Under the pieces are notes generated by a model. The model saw only the letters and a program-made list of their open reading frames with translations, was not told the DNA's origin and did no database searches. The translations under genes were made by a program, and so were the position numbers. Positions 53,136-62,257 of a DNA stretch of 64,000 nucleotides are shown piece after piece. Within the stretch, counting starts at the first letter, position 1. Each line of letters opens with the position of its first letter. This DNA is from Paenibacillus humicus NBRC 102415 (GTDB lineage: Bacteria > Bacillota > Bacilli > Paenibacillales > Paenibacillaceae): assembly GCF_004000905.1 (NCBI RefSeq), contig NZ_BIMD01000029.1:1-64000 (forward strand), given 5' to 3'.

Positions 53136-54176
53136 TTAGTAGAGCTTATGGACGACATCCTCGAATTCCGGCTCCCTCATCCGGATATCTTCCAGCTCCC
53201 CGTACTTTTCAAGCTCACGAAGCACCTGGACGCTGCTGGAGGTTTTCAGATCGCATTCAAGGACGAGCGTACGGTCTTCAAGGGATTTCAGGCGGATGCC
53301 GGCAGCAGCTGGGGAGAGCGGCTCCGGACCATGAAGTCCGCCTGCCGCCTCCGTGGCGCTATCGCCCAGGCTTTGAAGCTCGCCGGCCGCGGCCGCGGCG
53401 CTCTCCGCCTGCCGGAAGGTCACCTCCATGACGGCGGGCAGCCCGATGCGGGCCCGCAGCTGCGCGATGCCGCCATCATAGTCGAGCTTGCCTTTGCTGA
53501 TGACGAGCACCCGGCCGCACAGCTGCTCGATATCGTCCATATCATGCGTCGTAAGAAGGATGGTCGTCCGCATCCTCTCATTAATATCGCGCAGGAGAGA
53601 ACGGATATCCCGCTTGGATGCGGCATCGAGGCCGATCGTCGGTTCATCCAGAATGAGAATGGACGGCTCATGCAGCATCGCCGCCGCCAGATCGCCTCTC
53701 ATCCGCTGGCCGAGCGACAGCTTGCGGACCGGCGTGTCCATGAAATCCGACAGGCGCAGCAGGTTCTCAAGCTCTTCGATCCGGTCTTTTTTCCGTTCGG
53801 GGGTCAAGCCGTACATAGCGGCCAGAATATCGTAGGAATCGCGCAGCGGCAAATCCCACCACAGCTGGGTGCGCTGGCCGAACAGCACGCCGAGCGTGCG
53901 CGCGGCTTCCTTGCGCTTGCGGTGGGGATTGATTCCCCCCAGCCTGACTTCTCCTTGGGTGGGATGCAGAATTCCGGACAGCATTTTGATGGTCGTGGAT
54001 TTGCCGGCTCCGTTCGGACCGATGAATCCGGCGAATTCGCCTTCAGGAATCGTAAAGCTGATGTCCGAAACGGCCTGTTTCGGAATGGAGCGGCGGCTGA
54101 ACAAGCCGCGCCGCTTGGCCGATGCATCCGGGTCCGGCACCCGGAATTCCTTTGTAAGTCCGATCGCCTCGATCAT
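53136..54176 (-). CDS. ABC-2-type transporter ATPase
   Basis: A 346-residue ATPase of an ABC-2 exporter. Walker A GPNGAGKSTT is near residue 54, the signature reads LSLGQRMRGDLAAAML (one change from LSGGQ, usual for this group), and Walker B is ILILDEPTIGLD. The last 100 residues are a variable C-terminal domain. ATG 54176 has AAAAGGAG 7 nt upstream; a nearer ATG at 54182 would be too close. It follows the two permease genes on the same strand and completes the exporter. The substrate is unknown. Confidence 0.9.
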   Translation of the reverse strand: MIEAIGLTKEFRVPDPDASAKRRGLFSRRSIPKQAVSDISFTIPEGEFAGFIGPNGAGKSTTIKMLSGILHPTQGEVRLGGINPHRKRKEAARTLGVLFGQRTQLWWDLPLRDSYDILAAMYGLTPERKKDRIEELENLLRLSDFMDTPVRKLSLGQRMRGDLAAAMLHEPSILILDEPTIGLDAASKRDIRSLLRDINERMRTTILLTTHDMDDIEQLCGRVLVISKGKLDYDGGIAQLRARIGLPAVMEVTFRQAESAAAAAGELQSLGDSATEAAGGLHGPEPLSPAAAGIRLKSLEDRTLVLECDLKTSSSVQVLRELEKYGELEDIRMREPEFEDVVHKLY

Positions 54177-54193
54177 TTCCATTCTCCTTTTCT

Positions 54194-55003
54194 TCATGAG
54201 CCGGTGCTTTGATAGCGCGACAGGCCGAATTTCCACAGCTTCAGGGACAGGAGGAGCATCACTCCCGATACGGCGACGCTGAGTCCGAGCGTCCAGGCGC
54301 CATGGGTGCCGCGAATGATATAGAGAGCGGGCATATAATTAATGAAGGCGACCGGAATAAGTCCGGTAAGCAGCCCCTGCAGCCAGCCTGGATAAATGGT
54401 GAGCGGATATTGGGCGGCAGTTCGGGCAGCGTCTTCGGTGAGCACCTGAAGCGCATCGATCCGGGTCAGCCAGAACCCGGACGAGGCTGTCAGCAGTCCA
54501 ATTCCGAACATAAGGACGGCTCCCGATGCGATAGCGAGTACCGTCAGCGGGATTGCGGTCCAGATGGCGGGATCGTCTTCAAAGATCGCTCCGAGAGAGA
54601 TGGCGAGCATGGACGCGCCGAGCAGCGTCTCGCCGAATCTGGGAGAGAAGTTTTGCGTCATCAAGATCAGCAGCACGGGCGCCGGGCGCAGCAGCAGTCC
54701 GTCGAGATCGCCGCTGACGAGGTATTTCTCCAGATGATGGACATCCGATGCGAAGCTGCGGTACATGGCTTTGGACAAAGTGATTACGGCATACAAATAG
54801 CCGGATTCTGCGATGCTCCAGCCCTGAATCGTGCCGAACCGGTGAAGCACGACAGCAAGCAGCGCGAACTCGACCGCATTGATTATCGCCGCGGCGGCAG
54901 TGCCGACCCAGAAGTTGAATGTATACTGCATCCGGCTTCGGAAGCTGGAGCGGATCAGAATGCGGTACATAGTCATGAATCGGCTCCATTCGGCTCGGTT
55001 CAT
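54194..55003 (-). CDS. ABC-2-type permease (DUF990-like)
   Basis: A 269-residue membrane protein with six hydrophobic segments. The N-terminus MNRAEWSRFMTMYRILIRSS and the internal YLVSGDLDGLLLRPAPVLLIL are typical of the DUF990/ABC-2 permeases. ATG 55003 overlaps the stop of the other permease (ATGA), with GGAGG about 10 nt upstream. It ends 17 nt before the ATPase start. It probably pairs with its neighbour as an asymmetric channel. Confidence 0.88.
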   Translation of the reverse strand: MNRAEWSRFMTMYRILIRSSFRSRMQYTFNFWVGTAAAAIINAVEFALLAVVLHRFGTIQGWSIAESGYLYAVITLSKAMYRSFASDVHHLEKYLVSGDLDGLLLRPAPVLLILMTQNFSPRFGETLLGASMLAISLGAIFEDDPAIWTAIPLTVLAIASGAVLMFGIGLLTASSGFWLTRIDALQVLTEDAARTAAQYPLTIYPGWLQGLLTGLIPVAFINYMPALYIIRGTHGAWTLGLSVAVSGVMLLLSLKLWKFGLSRYQSTGS

Positions 55004-55773
55004 CCGCCTTGCACCTCCACCCTGCGCCGCATGAAGCCGGTGACGGCCAGGCAGGCGAAAGTGAGCACGACGGACCAGATCAGCGACGGATAGATGGCGG
55101 CGATGCCGTCGTAGCCAAGGTAGATCCGGCTCGGTATGTAACTCAGGCTGGGGTAGAAAGACCAGCGGCTGATCCATCCCAGCCAGCCGGGCAGCCACTC
55201 GATCGGGATCAGGAAGCCGGACAAGAGAGTGGAAAAAGCGTAGTTCAGCCACTGGAACCAAGAGGATTCCGTCGTCCAGAGCGCAGCTGCGCCGATGAGA
55301 TAGTGAACGCAGATGGAGAGATAGGCGGCGCAGACTACGGCAGCCGCCGAGGCAGCGGCGGCAGGCAGGGCAGGGAGCCGCAGCGGAACGGCGAACAGGT
55401 AGACGATGTACATCGGCAAGCTTTTGTACATTGCCTGGTAAGCGATCTGTCCCCATTCCCTGCACATCAGCTGGTAGAACAAATGCACCGGCCTGGCGAG
55501 CTCGGTCGCGATCGCTCCGGTACGTACGAGCTGCGGAATTCCGAGGCCGTTGGAGGTGAAGGAAGTCACCCATAGGAGGCACTGGTTGAGGGCTACATAG
55601 GACACAAGACCGGAAAGCCCGTAAATTCCGAGATCCTTGGTCTCGCCGATTCCGGTCCATATCGACAGGTAGATGAAGCCGAACAAGGCGCTGGCAACGT
55701 TGTGAAGCAGATGGGATGCGCGGTATTGCAGGTTGCGGTTGAAGCTGGCGCGAGACAGCGCATAGAAAAGCAT
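55000..55773 (-). CDS. ABC-2-type permease (DUF990-like)
   Basis: A 257-residue membrane protein with six hydrophobic segments, related in plan to the adjacent permease (both carry the ELARPVHLFYQLM / GDLDGLLLRPAPVL-type loop after helix 2). GAGGTGACTC precedes ATG 55773. It is the first gene of the three-gene ABC-2 operon, and its stop overlaps the next start by 4 nt. Confidence 0.88.
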   Translation of the reverse strand: MLFYALSRASFNRNLQYRASHLLHNVASALFGFIYLSIWTGIGETKDLGIYGLSGLVSYVALNQCLLWVTSFTSNGLGIPQLVRTGAIATELARPVHLFYQLMCREWGQIAYQAMYKSLPMYIVYLFAVPLRLPALPAAAASAAAVVCAAYLSICVHYLIGAAALWTTESSWFQWLNYAFSTLLSGFLIPIEWLPGWLGWISRWSFYPSLSYIPSRIYLGYDGIAAIYPSLIWSVVLTFACLAVTGFMRRRVEVQGG

Positions 55774-55944
55774 GAGTCACCTCAGTTCTTCAGATAAGGG
55801 GATATCCTCCAAATTAGGTGAAATGCGTAAGAGAGCGGAAGAAGATCATATACCAATACATGCTTTCGGCGCAATCCCTTTTTGACGCATTTTTCCGTAT
55901 TCTCTGGACAACATAGGAAAGATACGGAAGGGAGGAGTCCAACA

Positions 55945-56808
55945 ATGCCGCAATGGCTGGAAATCGTGTTTCGAACGCTCAGCTCGGTGGTGGTCATGTT
56001 TATCGTAACGAAGCTGCTCGGCAAACGCCAAATCTCCCAGCTTTCGTTGTTTGAGTACATAACGGGCATATCCATCGGCAATATCGCCGGCTATATCTCC
56101 ATGGACACCGATACGCAATGGTATCTGGGGTTTGTCGCGATCGGCACTTGGTCGCTTATGTCGATCGGCATGGAATATGCCACGATGAAAAGCCGGGCTG
56201 TCGGCGGTTTTGTCGACGGAAAAGGAACCGTGCTCATCAAGAACGGCTCCATTCTCGAGAAGAACCTATTCAAGGAAAAGCTGACGCTCGACGAGCTTCT
56301 CGAACAGCTGCGAAAAAAGAGCGTGTTCAAGGTTTCTGAAATCGAATTTGCCGTGATGGAAAAAAGCGGGGAGATCAACTTGCTGCTCAAAAAGGAAAAC
56401 CAGCCGCTGACGCCTTCCATGCTAGGCTGGAAAATGTCGAGGGAGCAGGAGACGCAAACCGTCATGATGGACGGTCAAGTGCTGCAGGAGCCGCTCAAGG
56501 AGACGGGGCTGGACGAGGATTGGCTGCGCCATGAGCTGGCCAAGCTCAAGGTGAAGCCGGAAAACGTGTTTCTGGCGCAGGTCGACGCCAAGAAGCAGCT
56601 GACGGTACAAACGGGTTCACTGGACGGCTCGCTCGAACCGAACAGCCTGACGCCCAGACAGCAGCTGCTCGCAACGCTGCAGCAGGCCAAGGCGGATCTG
56701 GATCAGTTCGGCCACTTCGCCCGCACCGACGAAGAAAGGGAGGCCCTTCTGTCCGGATCGCGCCAGCTGGATCAAGTCATCCGCCTCGCGCAGCCGGAGC
56801 TGAAGTGA
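55945..56808 (+). CDS. YetF-like DUF421 membrane protein
   Basis: A 287-residue protein. Residues 1-85 hold three membrane helices and the family block TKLLGKRQISQLSLFEYI. Residues about 85-160 form the DUF421 domain (GGFVDGKGTVLIKNGSIL, LTLDELLEQLRKKSVF, EIEFAVMEKSGEINLL). The remainder is a second, less conserved cytoplasmic part. B. subtilis YetF/YrbG/YkjA are of this type; their function is not well known. ATG 55945 has AAGGGAGGAG 8-9 nt upstream. It is divergent from the ABC-2 operon. Confidence 0.9.
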   Translation: MPQWLEIVFRTLSSVVVMFIVTKLLGKRQISQLSLFEYITGISIGNIAGYISMDTDTQWYLGFVAIGTWSLMSIGMEYATMKSRAVGGFVDGKGTVLIKNGSILEKNLFKEKLTLDELLEQLRKKSVFKVSEIEFAVMEKSGEINLLLKKENQPLTPSMLGWKMSREQETQTVMMDGQVLQEPLKETGLDEDWLRHELAKLKVKPENVFLAQVDAKKQLTVQTGSLDGSLEPNSLTPRQQLLATLQQAKADLDQFGHFARTDEEREALLSGSRQLDQVIRLAQPELK

Positions 56809-56845
56809 CGCTCCCCGTGTTGTTTCTATATTATATAGAAGCTTG

Positions 56846-57661
56846 TCAGCGATTCTGGCTGGCGCCGCCGGCGTCGCCGGGATTGCCGAAGCTTCCGGTC
56901 TCCGGATCGGAGCCGCTGTATTTGCCGATGATCGCCTTGCCGCCGTTTTTATCGGCCTTTTGCTTGATGATCTGCAGAGGAACGGGCATTTCGTTGCCGC
57001 CGGCAAAATGCTTCTGCACCAAAATGTTGAACGGCTCCACATAAGGGCTCAGATCGCTGCCGGCCCAGGATTCGCGGGAGTACTCGACGAATTGGTTCAC
57101 CAGATCGCGATTGGCCGTAATGTGAACCTCCTGAACCGCAGGAGCGAGCTTGCGGACGCGCACGGCGATCGTCTGCTTCAGCTTGCTCGAGAGCTCGTTG
57201 TGGTCGTTGACCGAGAAATACGAATTGTAGGGTGTGACAAGCTGGCGGTTGTCCCACTTGTCGCTGCCGGTCTGATGGTTGTAAACGCCCTCCATCCAGC
57301 CGCCGTTGTTCTGCTCGCGGATGACCTTGCTGCCGCTGCGGACCGCATGGGTGGCTGTGCCGTCGAGCACGATGCCGACATAGGCGTTCTTGTCGGTCAG
57401 CATGACGATGGCTTGTCCGATCCCGTTGAGGCGGGTGACGTCGCGGGAGAGCTGAGAGCTGTATTCGAAGAAGCGGTTATGGTGCTGGGTGGAATCGGTG
57501 CCGAGCGTTCCGTACATCCGGCTTCCTTGCATTTTGGGATCGTTCTTCTGGCGGGTGCCGTAATTCTGGTCGCTGTTCTGGACATGCTGCTTGTAGCTGC
57601 AGCCTCCGAGCAGCAAGGATAAGATCAGGGCGGAAGCAAGTACCCGTGATGGCTGTCTCAT
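56846..57661 (-). CDS. YhcN/YlaJ-family sporulation lipoprotein
   Basis: A 271-residue lipoprotein. The lipobox LLGGC places the lipidated Cys at residue 21. Residues about 70-190 form the YhcN/YlaJ domain (RLNGIGQAIVMLTDKNAYVGIVLD and the later VHITANRDLVNQFVEYSRE). Proteins of this family are made in the forespore and tied to spores in Bacillus; the exact role is unclear. ATG 57661 has GGGGAGG 8 nt upstream. It converges with the YetF-like gene with 37 nt between. Confidence 0.9.
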   Translation of the reverse strand: MRQPSRVLASALILSLLLGGCSYKQHVQNSDQNYGTRQKNDPKMQGSRMYGTLGTDSTQHHNRFFEYSSQLSRDVTRLNGIGQAIVMLTDKNAYVGIVLDGTATHAVRSGSKVIREQNNGGWMEGVYNHQTGSDKWDNRQLVTPYNSYFSVNDHNELSSKLKQTIAVRVRKLAPAVQEVHITANRDLVNQFVEYSRESWAGSDLSPYVEPFNILVQKHFAGGNEMPVPLQIIKQKADKNGGKAIIGKYSGSDPETGSFGNPGDAGGASQNR

Positions 57662-57874
57662 GAAGTGGGCCTCCCCTTTCGTTTGTGGCGAGTGCCTATA
57701 GGATTCGCCCCGGAGGAGTAAATATGCGGTCCCGGACCTATACATAATTGACCATGGGTTTGGTGAACAATGATAAGGAGGACAGGCGTTCAAACCATGA
57801 ATTGGAAGCCTTTTTCGGTGTCCGAAGCTCTTTTTGACAGCTTTGAGAACAATTTGTGAACTCTCTGTGGAACA

Positions 57875-57903
57875 TTGACAATTAGGGGCTTCAACTTTAT
57901 ATT
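57875..57903 (+). promoter_or_regulatory. Promoter of the cta leader
   Basis: TTGACA at 57875-57880 and TATATT at 57898-57903 with a 17-nt spacer; transcription would start near 57910, about 208 nt before ctaC. Confidence 0.8.
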
Positions 57904-58040
57904 TAATAAAGTAATTGACATGCAGGAGTTGCCATTTTTACAGCTGTGCATGAAGCATTTGCCTCAAGACGTACATAAGGAAGAGAAAGCGTTTCACCGG
58001 TTGAATCCGGGTGGTTTTCCAACTCCTACAATCGTTCCGT

Positions 58041-58076
58041 AAACGGATGACTGCCTTCCGGCGGTTCTCCGTTTTT
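58041..58076 (+). terminator. Intrinsic terminator in the cta leader
   Basis: AAACGGATGACTGCC pairs with GGCGGTTCTCCGTTT over 14 positions (two G-T pairs, one mismatch) around a TTCC loop, and five T follow. It lies 42 nt before the ctaC start, with no plus-strand gene upstream to end. TCCGT at 58036-58040 could pair with ACGGA at 58043-58047 and so compete with the terminator stem. Confidence 0.85.
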
Positions 58077-58117
58077 GCTTGGGCAAATGCCGAAAACGTC
58101 AAAAGTGGGGTTGATGA

Positions 58118-59158
58118 ATGATGAAACGGTGGCATCTTGCACGACGTCTCCTGCCGTTGCTCGCAGGAATGGCTCTGTTCCTATCGGCATGCGGACGGGC
58201 CGACTTGTCCACGCTGAGGCCGCAGGGTCCGGTGGCGCTCGAACAATTCAATCTGATGAAGCTCACCATCACGATCATGGTGCTCGTTATCGTGGTTGTT
58301 TTCGCACTATCCTTTTATGTAATCGTCAAATTCCGCCGTCGTCCCGGAGACAACAAGGTTCCGGTACAAGTGGAAGGCAACCACAAGCTCGAGATCATCT
58401 GGACCGTCATTCCGATCGTTCTCCTTCTGATTCTTGGCGTTCCTACGGTCCAGTCGGTATTCGGCCTGGCCAAGGATTATTCCAAGGACGACAACGCCGT
58501 ACAGGTCATCGTGACCGGCCATCAATACTGGTGGGAGTTCGAATATCCTCAGTACGGAATCAAGACCGCTCAGGAACTGATGATTCCGACAGGCAAGACG
58601 ATCTCCATCTCCGCCAAATCCGCGGACGTCATCCACTCGTTCTGGATTCCATCGCTTGCCGGCAAGATCGATACGAACCCGGGAAGCAACGTCAATAAAA
58701 TGTACTTCAGCTCCAAGCATGACGGAGTCTACCTCGGCAAATGCGCCGAGCTGTGCGGACCTTCCCATGCTCTCATGGACTTCAAGGTGAAGTCCGTCAG
58801 CAGCGATTCCTTCGACCGCTGGGTAGCGGGAATGAAGGAGCCTGGACAGCTGCCGGCCGATGCGGCCATCAGCGACGTGTTCCAGAAGCAATGCCTCACC
58901 TGCCATGCGGTAGGCGACAAAGGCCTGCAGCTGTATCCGAACCTGACCAACATCGGCGACCGTGAAACGATCGGCGGCATCCTGGTCAACACGGACGATC
59001 CGAAGTATAAAAACGAAGGCTCGACTTACGACAACCTGAAACGGTGGATCTCCGATCCGCAAGCGGTTAAGCCGGGCAACTCCATGCCGAAGGTTGACCT
59101 GACTAAGGAACAGATCGACGGCATCGCCAAGTATCTGTCCGAATACAAGCAGAAGTAG
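58118..59158 (+). CDS. ctaC: Cytochrome c oxidase subunit II with fused cytochrome c
   Basis: A 346-residue CuA subunit of a caa3-type oxidase. The lipobox LSAC marks lipidated Cys25. Two membrane helices lie near residues 45-68 and 90-112. The CuA motif KCAELCGPSHALM has Cys209, Cys213, His217 and Met220, and the C-terminal cytochrome c domain carries CLTCH at 259-263 for covalent haem c, with an axial Met in NSMPKV. It accepts electrons on the outer face and passes them to CtaD. GTGGGG lies before ATG 58118; ATG 58121 is possible as well. Confidence 0.96.
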   Translation: MMKRWHLARRLLPLLAGMALFLSACGRADLSTLRPQGPVALEQFNLMKLTITIMVLVIVVVFALSFYVIVKFRRRPGDNKVPVQVEGNHKLEIIWTVIPIVLLLILGVPTVQSVFGLAKDYSKDDNAVQVIVTGHQYWWEFEYPQYGIKTAQELMIPTGKTISISAKSADVIHSFWIPSLAGKIDTNPGSNVNKMYFSSKHDGVYLGKCAELCGPSHALMDFKVKSVSSDSFDRWVAGMKEPGQLPADAAISDVFQKQCLTCHAVGDKGLQLYPNLTNIGDRETIGGILVNTDDPKYKNEGSTYDNLKRWISDPQAVKPGNSMPKVDLTKEQIDGIAKYLSEYKQK

Positions 59159-59192
59159 CATTCACCTATCGGTATTGAAGGGGGTACCAGCC

Positions 59193-61082
59193 TTGGCTCA
59201 CGCACATCCGGTCAAGCGCCATACCGGTCTCATGGACTGGCTGACGACTGTCGACCACAAAAAAATCGGCATTCTGTATTTGATTGCCGGCGGATTCTTC
59301 TTCCTGATCGGCGGCCTCGAGGCGCTGCTGATCCGGGTTCAGCTCTGGAAGCCGCTCAACAACTTCGTCGGCGCGGACACGTACAACGAGCTGCTGACGA
59401 TGCACGGCACGACGATGATCTTCCTCGCGGCGATGCCTGTCATCTTCGCGCTCATGAACGCGATCGTGCCGCTGCAGATCGGCGCGCGCGACGTCGCCTT
59501 CCCGTTCGTCAACTCCCTCGGCTTCTGGACGTTCTTCTTCGGCGGCCTGCTGCTCAACATCAGCTGGCTGGCCGGCACCGTTCCGGATGCGGGCTGGACA
59601 TCCTACGTTCCGCTCGCCAGCCCTACATATAATGTAGACAAAGGCGTCGACTTCTACGTTCTCGGCCTTCAGATCGCCGGTATCGGCACCCTGATCGGCG
59701 GCATCAACTTCCTGGTCACGATCATCAACATGCGCGCTCCGGGCATGAGCTTCATGAGAATGCCGATGTTCACCTGGACGGCATTCATCACCTCAGCCCT
59801 GATCCTGTTCGCTTTCCCGGCCCTTACCGTCGGCCTGGTCGCGCTTATGTTCGACCGGCTGTTCGAAGCCAACTTCTTCGAAGTGGCGGGCGGCGGCAAC
59901 ACCGTCCTATGGGAGCATATCTTCTGGATCTTCGGCCACCCGGAGGTTTACATCCTGATTCTCCCGGCTTTCGGGGTCATCTCCGAAGTCATCAGCACCT
60001 TCTCGCGCAAGCGGCTGTTCGGTTACAGCTCGATGGTATTCGCCACCGTCCTGATCGGCTTCCTCGGCTTCATGGTATGGGCCCACCATATGTTCACGGT
60101 AGGCCTGGGACCGGTAGCGAACGCGCTGTTCTCCATCGCAACGATGCTGATCGCGGTTCCGACCGGAATCAAGATCTTCAACTGGATCTTCACGATGTGG
60201 GGCGGCTCGATCCGCTTCACCTCCGCCAACCTGTTCGCCGTCGGCTTCGTTCCGACGTTCGTCATGGGCGGGGTGACCGGCGTCATGCTGGCCGCGGCTC
60301 CGGCCGACTTCCAGTATCATGACAGCTACTTCGTCGTTGCCCACTTCCACTACGTCATCGTAGGCGGCCTCGTGCTCGGCCTGTTCGCCGGCCTGCACTA
60401 CTGGTGGCCGAAGATGTTCGGCCGCGCGCTGAACGAGTTCATCGGCAAGCTGACGTTCTGGACGTTCTTCATCGGCTTCCATCTGACGTTCTTCGTGCAG
60501 CATTTCCTCGGCCTCATGGGCATGCCGCGCCGGATCTGGACGTACCTGGACGGACTGGGCTTCAACACGATGAACCTGATCAGTACGATCGGCGCCTTCC
60601 TGATGGGCCTCGGCACGATCTTCTTCATCATCAACATCATCGTTACGGCTGCCAAGCCGAAAAACGCAGGCAACGATCCGTGGGAAGACGGCCGCACGCT
60701 GGAATGGTCGATCCCGTCCCCGGCTCCTGAATACAACTTCGCCCAGACTCCGCTCGTCCGCGGGTACGACGCTCTATGGAAAGAGAAGATGGACGGCAAC
60801 GAAGGCATGTCGCCTGCGGAGCCGATCGGCCCGATCCACATGCCGAGCCCATCGATCCTTCCGTTCCTGATGTCCGTCGGCCTGTTCATCGCCGGCTTCG
60901 GGTTCCTGTACGCGAAGAACGACTGGAACAATGCATTTGTCTCCAACATCTTCGGCAACCATATCGTGGCTGGCCTAGGCCTCGCGATTACGCTGGGATG
61001 CATGGTCGTCCGCTCGCTCAAGGACGATCACGGCTTCCACATCGAGCCGGAAGAAATTACGGGCAAGGGGGTTAAGGCATGA
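59193..61082 (+). CDS. ctaD: Cytochrome c oxidase subunit I
   Basis: A 629-residue haem-copper oxidase core with 12 or more helices. Conserved ligands appear in order: low-spin haem His in LLTMHGTTMIF, CuB and cross-linked Tyr in WEHIFWIFGHPEVYILILP, paired His in WAHHMF, and haem ligands in VAHFHYVIVGG. The start is TTG 59193, with AAGGGGGT 8 nt upstream; an earlier TTG at 59175 would overlap that site. It reduces O2 and pumps protons. Its stop overlaps ctaE. Confidence 0.97.
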   Translation: MAHAHPVKRHTGLMDWLTTVDHKKIGILYLIAGGFFFLIGGLEALLIRVQLWKPLNNFVGADTYNELLTMHGTTMIFLAAMPVIFALMNAIVPLQIGARDVAFPFVNSLGFWTFFFGGLLLNISWLAGTVPDAGWTSYVPLASPTYNVDKGVDFYVLGLQIAGIGTLIGGINFLVTIINMRAPGMSFMRMPMFTWTAFITSALILFAFPALTVGLVALMFDRLFEANFFEVAGGGNTVLWEHIFWIFGHPEVYILILPAFGVISEVISTFSRKRLFGYSSMVFATVLIGFLGFMVWAHHMFTVGLGPVANALFSIATMLIAVPTGIKIFNWIFTMWGGSIRFTSANLFAVGFVPTFVMGGVTGVMLAAAPADFQYHDSYFVVAHFHYVIVGGLVLGLFAGLHYWWPKMFGRALNEFIGKLTFWTFFIGFHLTFFVQHFLGLMGMPRRIWTYLDGLGFNTMNLISTIGAFLMGLGTIFFIINIIVTAAKPKNAGNDPWEDGRTLEWSIPSPAPEYNFAQTPLVRGYDALWKEKMDGNEGMSPAEPIGPIHMPSPSILPFLMSVGLFIAGFGFLYAKNDWNNAFVSNIFGNHIVAGLGLAITLGCMVVRSLKDDHGFHIEPEEITGKGVKA

Positions 61083-61699
61083 GCGCACATTCGCATCTAG
61101 ACGGCAAGCTGCCTCATGAACCGGAACGCGCGACCCTCGAAGGACGCAACAAGGTTCTCGGATTCTGGCTGTTCCTTGGAGGAGAGACGGTACTGTTCGG
61201 CACTCTCTTCTCCGCCTTCCTGGCGCTTCGCGATCAGGTCGGCGACGGCAACCCGACTTCTCAAGAGCTGTTCAAGCTGGCCACGGTGGCGATTGCTACC
61301 GTCATCCTGCTGACATCCAGCTTGACGAGCGTATTCGCCATCCAGGCGATGCACCGCGGCCAAGTGAAGGCGATGCAGAACTGGCTCATCGTAACCGTCG
61401 TGCTCGGCCTTGCCTTCCTCGGCCTCGAGGTTTACGAGTTCATCGAGTACACGCATGAAGGCCATCAGTTCAGCACCAGCGCCTTCAGTTCCTCCTTCTA
61501 TACGCTGGTCGGCTTCCACGGAGCCCACGTCGCGCTCGGCGTCGTGTGGATCTCGCTGCTGATCGGCCAGGTTTACCGCAAGGGCCTGACCGTCGTCACC
61601 GCGCCGAAGGTATATGTCGCCGGCATGTACTGGCACTTTATCGACGTCGTCTGGGTATTCATCTTCACCGTCGTTTATTTGATGGGAAAGGTGGGGTAA
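61079..61699 (+). CDS. ctaE: Cytochrome c oxidase subunit III
   Basis: A 206-residue membrane subunit with five helices, as in Bacillus CtaE. Family blocks are LGFWLFLGGETVLFGTLF near residue 28, FYTLVGFHGAHVALGVVW and AGMYWHFIDVVWVFIFTVVY at the C-terminus. ATG 61079 overlaps the ctaD TGA (ATGA), so translation is coupled. It stabilises the core and proton uptake. Confidence 0.96.
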   Translation: MSAHSHLDGKLPHEPERATLEGRNKVLGFWLFLGGETVLFGTLFSAFLALRDQVGDGNPTSQELFKLATVAIATVILLTSSLTSVFAIQAMHRGQVKAMQNWLIVTVVLGLAFLGLEVYEFIEYTHEGHQFSTSAFSSSFYTLVGFHGAHVALGVVWISLLIGQVYRKGLTVVTAPKVYVAGMYWHFIDVVWVFIFTVVYLMGKVG

Positions 61700-61702
61700 C
61701 GA

Positions 61703-62020
61703 ATGTCCAACCATACGACCCATTCCGAAGAGCCGGCCAAGCGCCACAAGCATGAAGGTCCCAAGAAGCATATCATTGCTTATGTCTTCTCGATGCTGCT
61801 TACGCTCGTTGCTTTCGCTACCGTCATCGGCGGCGAAATCAACACCTCCTTCATCTACATCCTGCTCATCATCATGGCGATCATGCAGGTCATCATCCAG
61901 ATGGGCTTCTGGATGCATATGAAGGACCGGGGACATCTGTTCCCGATCGTAGGCATCCTTACCGGCGTGTTCGTTGTGTTCACGATCGTCATCATGGCGG
62001 AATTCTGGACCTGGTGGTAA
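61703..62020 (+). CDS. ctaF: Cytochrome c oxidase subunit IV
   Basis: A 105-residue small subunit with three hydrophobic helices (about residues 24-44, 48-68 and 78-100). KKHIIAYVFSMLLTLVAFAT and the middle QVIIQMGFWMHMKD are typical of Bacillus CtaF. It starts 4 nt after ctaE, with AAAGGTGGGG before ATG 61703. It is the last structural subunit gene in this block. Confidence 0.95.
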   Translation: MSNHTTHSEEPAKRHKHEGPKKHIIAYVFSMLLTLVAFATVIGGEINTSFIYILLIIMAIMQVIIQMGFWMHMKDRGHLFPIVGILTGVFVVFTIVIMAEFWTWW

Positions 62021-62042
62021 TCCGGTTCATCTATACCAGAAC

Positions 62043-62076
62043 GAAAGGGGAGAGTCTTAACCGACCTCCTCTTTTG
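62043..62076 (+). terminator. Possible terminator between ctaF and ctaG
   Basis: AAAGGGGAG / CTCCTCTTTT forms a 9-bp stem with one mismatch around a loop of about 13 nt. The right arm itself supplies the T-run. A gap of about 240 nt then follows before ctaG. Confidence 0.5.
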
Positions 62077-62257
62077 TTGTTTTCCATGTGTTTGGACGGT
62101 CCTGCCGTCCGGCGCCCGACGAGGAAGAAGTTCTCAATATTGCCTTTTGCTTTGACGTCCCCAATCAAGTAAGCTTAGCTTATCCGTGTCCGCTGCCATG
62201 CTGCTCATGGCCGGATGCAGCGGGCCGCAACGCGGCCGAAAGAAAGGAGACCGCTTC

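Larger units (their letters stand above)
57662..58117. other. Intergenic leader region of the cta operon
   Basis: A 456-nt gap. It holds a strong plus-strand promoter (57875-57903), then about 165 nt of transcribed leader, then an intrinsic terminator (58041-58076) just before ctaC. The segment 57993-58020 includes CACCGG-TTGAAT-CCGGGTG, a further hairpin. No short coding frame with a ribosome binding site was seen. Confidence 0.6.

Noticed and set aside
54194..55780. Single long minus-strand gene spanning both ABC-2 permeases
   Set aside because: The upstream two thirds of that frame is out of phase with the first permease; the two overlapping permeases with their own ribosome sites explain the DNA better.
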